Assembly: GCF_022539505.1 (NCBI RefSeq)
Contig: NC_061510.1
Location: 231,085,322-231,149,321 of the forward strand
Length of the DNA: 64,000 bases
Direction: 5' to 3'
Origin: Lolium rigidum
Lineage: Eukaryota > Streptophyta > Magnoliopsida > Poales > Poaceae
The notes under the pieces are model-generated. The model had not been told where the DNA came from. It made no database searches and worked only from the letters and a program-made list of their open reading frames with translations. The number at the start of each line of letters is the position of its first letter. Within the stretch, counting starts at the first letter, position 1. Position numbers and translations under genes: made by a program. This document shows positions 56,382 through 64,000 of this stretch, one piece after another.

Positions 56382-58313
56382 TGGAGTGACTAAGAAGGAT
56401 CCAGGCTTACTTATTCGTTTTCACGTGTAAAACTTGTCTAAATCTTGGTCAAACAAAATTGCCAAAAATTCAAAAATGCGAAAATTAAACAGAAACAAAA
56501 ATGAAAAACCAAAGCACATAGTCTTCTTATGTCATATAGTAAGCATTAAAGTTGATAAACAAGGTCTAGACATATTCAAACCATACAAATCATGTATCTA
56601 CCCCCTAACCCCTAAACTATGTCTTAAGAAGTCAAGCATGAAGATAAGTGGTTTTGGGTTTCAAACATGGAAATTTCAAAAACCTCCCAAAAACTTCATT
56701 TTAGGGTGACTAAGAAGGATACAGGCTTCCCTTTTCATTTTCATGTTCTATACTTGTTTAAATCTTGGTCAAACCTAGGATTTGACCAAGATTCAAATGT
56801 GCATCAAAATTCCAAAAAAATCAGAAAAATGAAAAACCAAAGCACATAGTTTTCTTATGTCACATACATATATATAGTAAGCATTCAAAAGTTGATAAAC
56901 AAGGTCTAGCTAGACATATTCAAATAAGACAAATCATGTATCTACCCCTCTAAAACCATAAACTTCGTCTTATGAAGTCAAGCATGAAGAGAAGTGGTTT
57001 TTGGTTTCAAACATGGAAATTTCAAAAACCTCCCAAAATTAAAGCTTCATTTTAGAGTGACTAGTTAAGAAGGATCCAGGCTTACCTTTTCATTTTCATG
57101 TTTTGAACTTGTTTAAATCTTGGTCAAACCTAGGATTTGACCAATATTCAAATGGGCATAAAATAAAAAATAAATAAAATAAAAAACCAAAGCACATAGT
57201 CTTCTTATGTCATATAGTAAGCATTCAAAGTTCATAAACAAGGTCTAGACATATTCAAACCAGACAAATCATGTACCCCCTAACCCTAAACTTTGTCTTA
57301 ATTATATATGAAGTCAAGCATGAAGCAGAGAAGTGTGGTTTTGGGTTTCAAACATGGAAATTTCAAAAACCTCCCAAAAAGCTTCATTTTAATTAGACTG
57401 GCTGGTTAATTAAGAAGGATCCATGATTAATTACCTTTTCATTGTCATGTTTTAAACTTGTTTAAATCTTGGTCGAACCTAGGATTTGACCAAGATTCAA
57501 ATGGGCATAAAATTTCAGAAAAAATCGAAAGAATGAAAAACCAAAGCACATAGCCTTCTTATGTCATATAGTAAGCATTCAAATTGATAAACATGGTCTA
57601 GACATATTCAAACCAGAAAAATCATGTATCTACCCCTAACCCTAAACTCTGTCTTATGAAGTCAAGCATGAACGAAGTACGGTGGTTTTGGGTTTCAAAC
57701 ATGGTAAATTCAAGAACCTCCCAAAAGCTTCATTTTAGAGTTACTAAGAGAAAGATCCAGACTTAATTACCTTATCATTTTCACATGTTAAACTTGTTTA
57801 AATCTTGCTCAACAAACCTAGGATTTTACCAAGATTCTCAAATGGGCATAAAAATCAAAAAATGAAATACCAATGCACATAGTCCTCTTATGTCATATAG
57901 TAAGCTAGCATTCAAGTTGATAAACAAGGTCTAGACATATTCAAACAAGACAAATCATGTATCTACCCCCTATCGACCCTAAACTTCGTCTTATGAAGTC
58001 AAGCATGAAGAGAAGTGGTTTTGGGTTTCAAACATGGAAATTTCAAAAACCTCCCAAAATTCAGCTTCATTTTAGAGCAACTAAGAAGGATCGATGCTTA
58101 CCTTTTCATTTCCATGTTTTAAACTTATTTAAATCTTGGTCAAACCTAGGATTTGACCAAGATTCAAATGGGCATAAAAATTCGGACAAAAAATCTAAAG
58201 AATGAAAAACCAAAGCACATAGCCTTCTTAATTATGTCATATAGTAAACACTCAAGTTGATAAACAAGGTCTAGACATATTCAAACCAGAAAAATCATGT
58301 GTATATCTACCCC

Positions 58314-58947
58314 GTAGTTGGATTTTTTGAACCTTGATCCGTAGTACTGGGCAAAACCCTAGTTTAACCTATTTAATTATAGATTCGTAGGTCGATTTTT
58401 CTACCTTTTTATTATTACTATGCAGCACATGTGTGTTTGCCCGTCGAGTGAAACTCGGAGGAAGAGGGATCACTCGGAAGGAGAGAAGAAGGGAGAGAAT
58501 TATGGTGTCTCCCCTTTTTCGGGTGATGATGTTGACTTTTGTGCGGGGTTTGTCAGTGAGCAGGAGGTGCGAGCGAGCGAGCGAGCGAGTCGAGCGAGGC
58601 CGAGAATGAGAGAGATTTGTTTTTTTTGTGAGAGGGACAACCGAAGGATCCGGAAGGACCCACGGACTTCCAATACGCATCCCGATGCGTCTTCTCTTGA
58701 CAAAGAAAATGGCTGGGAGTTTGCGTACCTATTGCACGTGACTTGTGCTCACCGAAGTGTGGGACCTCACGCATGGGCACCACACGTAAGTGACAGACCT
58801 GCTGGTGTAAAAGCTCGGTTGATTATTATAGTGCATTAGAACAAAGTTTCCTATGGATTCAAGGGTAGGAAATCCAAGTTAACTCATTTACATGACATTA
58901 TTTTTTCCATGAAGCAAAGTTAACGCACCTATCAATTGGTACATTTT
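58314..58947. repeat. Non-satellite insert, higher-order copy 2
   Basis: A near-identical copy of 55755-56381 at the same place in the monomer, with a few single-base differences (for example cggaaggacccacgg versus cagaaggacccacag) and small indels. Confidence 0.8.
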
Positions 58948-60871
58948 GGAGTGACTAAGAAGGATCCAGGCTTACTTATTCGTTTTCACGTGTAAAACTT
59001 GTCTAAATCTTGGTCAAACAAAATTGGCAGAAAATTCAAAAAAAAACAGAAAAATGAAAAACCAAAGCACATAGTCTTCTTATGTCATATAGTAAGCATT
59101 CAAGTTGATAAACAAGGTCTAGACATATTCAAACCATACAAATCATGTATCTACCCGCTAACCCCTAAACTATGTCTTAAGAAGTCAAGCATGAAGAGAA
59201 GTGGTTTTGGGTTTCAAACATGGAAATTTCAAAAACCTCCCAAAAACTTCATTTTAGGGTGACTAAGAAGGATACAGGCTTCCCTTTTCATTTTCATGTT
59301 CTATACTTGTTTAAATCTTGGTCAAACCTAGGATTTGACCAAGATTCAAATGTGCATCAAAATTCCAAAAGAAATCAGAAAAATGAAAAACCAAAGCACA
59401 TAGTTTTCTTATGTCACATACATATATATAGTAAGCATTCAAAAGTTGATAAACAAGGTCTAGCTAGACATATTCAAATAAGACAAATCATGTATCTACC
59501 CCTCTAAAACCATAAACTCTGTCTTATGAAGTCAAGCATGAAGAGAAGTGGTTTTTGGTTTCAAACATGGAAATTTCAAAAACCTCCCAAAATTAAAGCT
59601 TCATTTTAGAGTGACTAGTTAAGAAGGATCCAGGCTTACCTTTTCATTTTCATGTTTTAAACTTGTTTAAATCTTGGTCAAACCTAGGATTTGACCAATA
59701 TTCAAATGGGCATAAAATAAAAAAATAAATAAAATAAAAAACCAAAGCACATAGTCTTCTTATGTCATATAGTAAGCATTCAAAGTTCATAAACAAGGTC
59801 TAGACATATTCAAACCAGACAAATCATGTACCCCCTAACCCTAAACTTTGTCTTAATTATATATGAAGTCAAGCATGAAGCAGAGAAGTGTGGTTTTGGG
59901 TTTCAAACATGGAAATTTCAAAAACCTCCCAAAAAGCTTCATTTTAATTAGACTGGCTGGTTAATTAAGAAGGATCCATGATTAATTACCTTTTCATTGT
60001 CATGTTTTAAACTTGTTTAAATCTTGGTCGAATTGAACCTAGGATTTGACCAAGATTCAAATGGGCATAAAAATTCATAAAAAAATCGAAAGAATGAAAA
60101 ACCAAAGCACATAGCCTTGTTATGTCATATAGTAAGCATTCAAATTGATAAACATGGTCTAGACATATTCAAACCAGAAAAATCATGTATCTACCCCTAA
60201 CCCTAAACTCTGTCTTATGAAGTCAAGCATGAACAGAAGTACGGTGGTTTTGGGTTTCAAACATGGTAAATTCAAGAACCTCCCAAAAGCTTCATTTTAG
60301 AGTTACTAAGAGAAAGATCCAGACTTAATTACCTTATCATTTTCACATGTTAAACTTGTTTAAATCTTGCTCAACAAACCTAGGATTTTACCAAGATTCT
60401 CAAATGGGCATAAAAATCAAAAAATGAAATACCAATGCACATAGTCCTCTTATGTCATATAGTAAGCTAGCATTCAAGTTGATAAACAAGGTCTAGACAT
60501 ATTCAAACAAGACAAATCATGTATCTACCCCCTATCGACCCTAAACTTCGTCTTATGAAGTCAAGCATGAAGAGAAGTGGTTTTGGGTTTCAAACATGGA
60601 AATTTCAAAACCTCCCAAAATTCACTTCATTTTAGAGCAACTAAGAAGGATCGATGCTTACCTTTTCATTTCCATGTTTTAAACTTATTTAAATCTTGGT
60701 CAAACCTAGGATTTGACCAAGATTCAAATGGGCATAAAAATTCGACAAAAATCTAAAGAATGAAAAACCAAAGCACATAGCCTTCTTAATTATGTCATAT
60801 AGTAAACACTCAAGTTGATAAACAAGGTCTAGACATATTCAAACCAGAAAAATCATGTGTATATCTACCCC

Positions 60872-61506
60872 GTAGTTGGATTTTTTGAACCTTGATCTGT
60901 AGTACTGGGCAAAACCCTAGTTTAACCTATTTAATTATAGATTCGTAGGTCGATTTTTCTACCTTTTTATTATTACTATGCAACACATGTGTGTTTGCCC
61001 GTCGAGTGAAACTCGGAGGAAGAGGGATCACTCGGAAGGAGAGAAGAAGGGAGAGAATTATGGTGTCTCCCCTTTTCGGGTGATGATGTTGACTTTTGTG
61101 CAGGGTTTGTCAGTGAGCAGGAGGTGCGAGCGAGCGAGCGAGCGAGTCGAGCGAGGCCGAGAATGAGAGAGATTTGTTTTTTTTTGTGAGAGGGACAACC
61201 GAAGGATCCAGAAGGACCCACAGACTTCCAATACGCATCCTGATGCGTCTTCTCTTGACAAAGAAAATGGCCGGGAGTTTGCGTACCTATTGCACGTGAC
61301 TTGTGCTCACCGAAGTGTGGGACCTCACGCATGGGCACCACACGTAAGTGACAGACCTGCTGGTGTAAAAGCTCGGTTGATTATTATAGTGCATTAGAAC
61401 AAAGTTTCCTATGGATTCAAGGGTAGGAAATCCAAGTTAACTCATTTACATGACATTATTTTTTCCATGAAGCAAAGTTAACGCACCTATCAATTGGTAC
61501 ATTTTG
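60872..61506. repeat. Non-satellite insert, higher-order copy 3
   Basis: The third near-identical copy. After it the array continues with monomer types 1-A-B-C and then type 1 again at about 63000, skipping type D and the insert. Confidence 0.8.
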
Positions 61507-63239
61507 GAGTGACTAAGAAGGATCCAGGCTTACTTATTCGTTTTCACGTGTAAAACTTGTCTAAATCTTGGTCAAACAAAATTGGCAGAAAATTCAAAAA
61601 AAAAACAGAAAAATGAAAAACCAAAGCACATAGTCTTCTTATGTCATATAGTAAGCATTCAAGTTGATAAACAAGGTCTAGACATATTCAAACCATACAA
61701 ATCATGTATCTACCCGCTAACCCCTAAACTATGTCTTAAGAAGTCAAGCATGAAGATAAGTGGTTTTGGGTTTCAAACATGGAAATTTCAAAAACCTCCC
61801 AAAAACTTCATTTTAGGGTGACTAAGAAGGATACAGGCTTCCCTTTTCATTTTCATGTTCTATACTTGTTTAAATCTTGGTCAAACCTAGGATTTGACCA
61901 AGATTCAAATGTGCATCAAAATTCCAAAAGAAATCAGAAAAATGAAAAACCAAAGCACATAGTTTTCTTATGTCACATACATATATATAGTAAGCATTCA
62001 AAAGTTGATAAACAAGGTCTAGCTAGACATATTCAAATAAGACAAATCATGTATCTACCCCTCTAAAACCATAAACTCTGTCTTATGAAGTCAAGCATGA
62101 AGAGAAGTGGTTTTTGGTTTCAAACATGGAAATTTCAAAAACCTCCCAAAATTAAAGCTTCATTTTAGAGTGACTAGTTAAGAAGGATCCAGGCTTACCT
62201 TTTCATTTTCATGTTTTGAACTTGTTTAAATCTTGGTCAAACCTAGGATTTGACCAATATTCAAATGGGCATAAAATAAAAAAATAAATAAAATAAAAAA
62301 CCAAAGCACATAGTCTTCTTATGTCATATAGTAAGCATTCAAAGTTCATAAACAAGGTCTAGACATATTCAAACCAGACAAATCATGTACCCCCTAACCC
62401 TAAACTTTGTCTTAATTATATATGAAGTCAAGCATGAAGCAGAGAAGTGTGGTTTTGGGTTTCAAACATGGAAATTTCAAAAACCTCCCAAAAAGCTTCA
62501 TTTTAATTAGACTGGCTGGTTAATTAAGAAGGATCCATGATTAATTACCTTTTCATTGTCATGTTTTAAACTTGTTTAAATCTTGGTCGAACCTAGGATT
62601 TGACCAAGATTCAAATGGGCATAAAAATTCAGAAAAAAATCGAAAGAATGAAAAACCAAAGCACATAGCCTTGTTATGTCATATAGTAAGCATTCAAATT
62701 GATAAACATGGTCTAGACATATTCAAACCAGAAAAATCATGTATCTACCCCTAACCCTAAACTCTGTCTTATGAAGTCAAGCATGAACGAAGTACGGTGG
62801 TTTTGGGTTTCAAACATGGTAAATTCAAGAACCTCCCAAAAGCTTCATTTTAGAGTTACTAAGAGAAAGATCCAGACTTAATTACCTTATCATTTTCACA
62901 TGTTAAACTTGTTTAAATCTTGCTCAACAAACCTAGGATTTTACCAAGATTCTCAAATGGGCATAAAAATCAAAAAATGAAATACCAATGCACATAGTCC
63001 TCTTATGTCATATAGTAAGCATTCAAGTTGATAAACAAGGTCTAGACATATTCAAACCATACAAATCATGTATCTACCCGCTAACCCCTAAACTATGTCT
63101 TAAGAAGTCAAGCATGAAGATAAGTGGTTTTGGGTTTCAAACATGGAAATTTCAAAAACCTCCCAAAAACTTCATTTTAGGGTGACTAAGAAGGATACAG
63201 GCTTCCCTTTTCATTTTCATGTTCTATACTTGTTTAAAT

Positions 63240-63266
63240 CTTGGTCAAACCTAGGATTTGACCAAG
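63240..63266. repeat. Example of the monomer dyad
   Basis: Half-site cttggtcaaa and its exact reverse complement tttgaccaag flank cctagg plus one base. The dyad is present in most monomers (for example 52867, 53999, 59319) and disrupted in type C, which has cttgctcaac and ttttaccaag. Confidence 0.85.
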
Positions 63267-64000
63267 ATTCAAATGTGCATCAAAATTCCAAAAAAAATCA
63301 GAAAAATGAAAAACCAAAGCACATAGTTTTCTTATGTCACATACATATATATAGTAAGCATTCAAAAGTTGATAAACAAGGTCTAGCTAGACATATTCAA
63401 ATAAGACAAATCATGTATCTACCCCTCTAAAACCATAAACTCTGTCTTATGAAGTCAAGCATGAAGAGAAGTGGTTTTTGGTTTCAAACATGGAAATTTC
63501 AAAAACCTCCCAAAATTAAAGCTTCATTTTAGAGTGACTAGTTAAGAAGGATCCAGGCTTACCTTTTCATTTTCATGTTTTGAACTTGTTTAAATCTTGG
63601 TCAAACCTAGGATTTGACCAATATTCAAATGGGCATAAAATAAAAAAATAAATAAAATAAAAAACCAAAGCACATAGTCTTCTTATGTCATATAGTAAGC
63701 ATTCAAAAGTTCATAAACAAGGTCTAGACATATTCAAACCAGACAAATCATGTACCCCCTAACCCTAAACTTTGTCTTAATTATATATGAAGTCAAGCAT
63801 GAAGCAGAGAGAAGTGTGGTTTTGGGTTTCAAACATGGAAATTTCAAAAACCTCCCAAAAAGCTTCATTTTAATTAGACTGGCTGGTTAATTAAGAAGGA
63901 TCCATGATTAATTACCTTTTCATTGTCATGTTTTAAACTTGTTTAAATCTTGGTCGAACCTAGGATTTGACCAAGATTCAAATGGGCATAAAAATTCAGA

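Larger units (their letters stand above)
52561..64000. repeat. Satellite array, homogeneous part with higher-order structure
   Basis: Direct tandem monomers of about 341 bp. Each has a telomere-like ccctaaac word, the block gtggttttgggtttcaaaca, a dyad centred on cctagg and the tail accaaagcacatagtcttct. At least five monomer types recur in fixed order. With a roughly 630-bp insert they form a higher-order unit of 2558-2559 bp (insert starts at 55755, 58314 and 60872). The array leaves the window at the right. Short frames here repeat with the monomer and are not genes. Confidence 0.92.

Noticed and set aside
55861..61341. 100-140-codon frames in the satellite inserts
   Set aside because: They repeat with the insert, differ in frame between copies after 1-bp changes, and show no domain, so they are not accepted as genes.
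52561..64000. CRISPR-like array
   Set aside because: Repeats are long, contiguous monomers without short unique spacers; this is eukaryotic satellite DNA.

Overview
The window is nuclear DNA of a grass, most likely a Pooideae species of the wheat/barley/oat/ryegrass group. The evidence is nested LTR retrotransposons of types I associate with that group, a Sirevirus-type Copia element, grass-style MITEs, intron-bearing plant genes and a long satellite array. Two 100-base N runs (26508-26607 and 45219-45318) mark scaffold gaps. I could not run searches, so family assignments rest on motif recognition and on boundary structure (terminal repeats and target-site duplications, TSDs).

Region A (1-15304) is a three-level nest. 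A Copia element of Sirevirus type (8679-15304, 5' part outside the window) carries a broken pol, an intron-containing post-pol ORF and a 3' LTR. A Gypsy-like element (internal 3' part plus 3' LTR, ending at 8678) sits in its integrase-RT hinge. That element is split by a complete 4.4-kb non-autonomous LTR element (2023-6397, TSD ctacc), which itself contains about 1.1 kb resembling the Gypsy-like host.

Region B (15305-16851) is repeat-derived and ends in a CACTA-type terminus.

Region C (16852-34510) is the gene island. It holds a divergent NAC-domain gene (+, 17355-20221, 3 exons), a proteasome-assembly-chaperone-3-like gene (-, 21232-23711, 7 small exons) and a zinc-finger gene with two GRF-like modules and two CCHC knuckles (+, 29092-33507, 3 exons). 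MITEs, a foldback hairpin and a reverse-orientation solo LTR (TSD taaat) lie in and between them.

Region D (34511-45218) is a second nest. An old LINE pol relic (36390-42880) is interrupted by a PIF/Harbinger-like element that carries a lysine/alanine- and acid-rich ORF, and by a poly(A)-tailed non-coding retroposon with a 15-bp TSD. That retroposon contains a small non-autonomous Copia element (TSD cccag). A reverse-oriented retroposon end with a solo LTR (TSD gacga) follows.

Region E (45319-64000, running off the window) is an array of roughly 341-bp satellite monomers. From about 52.6 kb it is regular, with a higher-order repeat of about 2558 bp built from five monomer types plus a roughly 630-bp unrelated insert. 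To the left the same order is visible in very degraded or noisy form. The array has no credible protein-coding genes. The host genes show no functional link to one another; the rest of the window is explained by transposition and satellite amplification.
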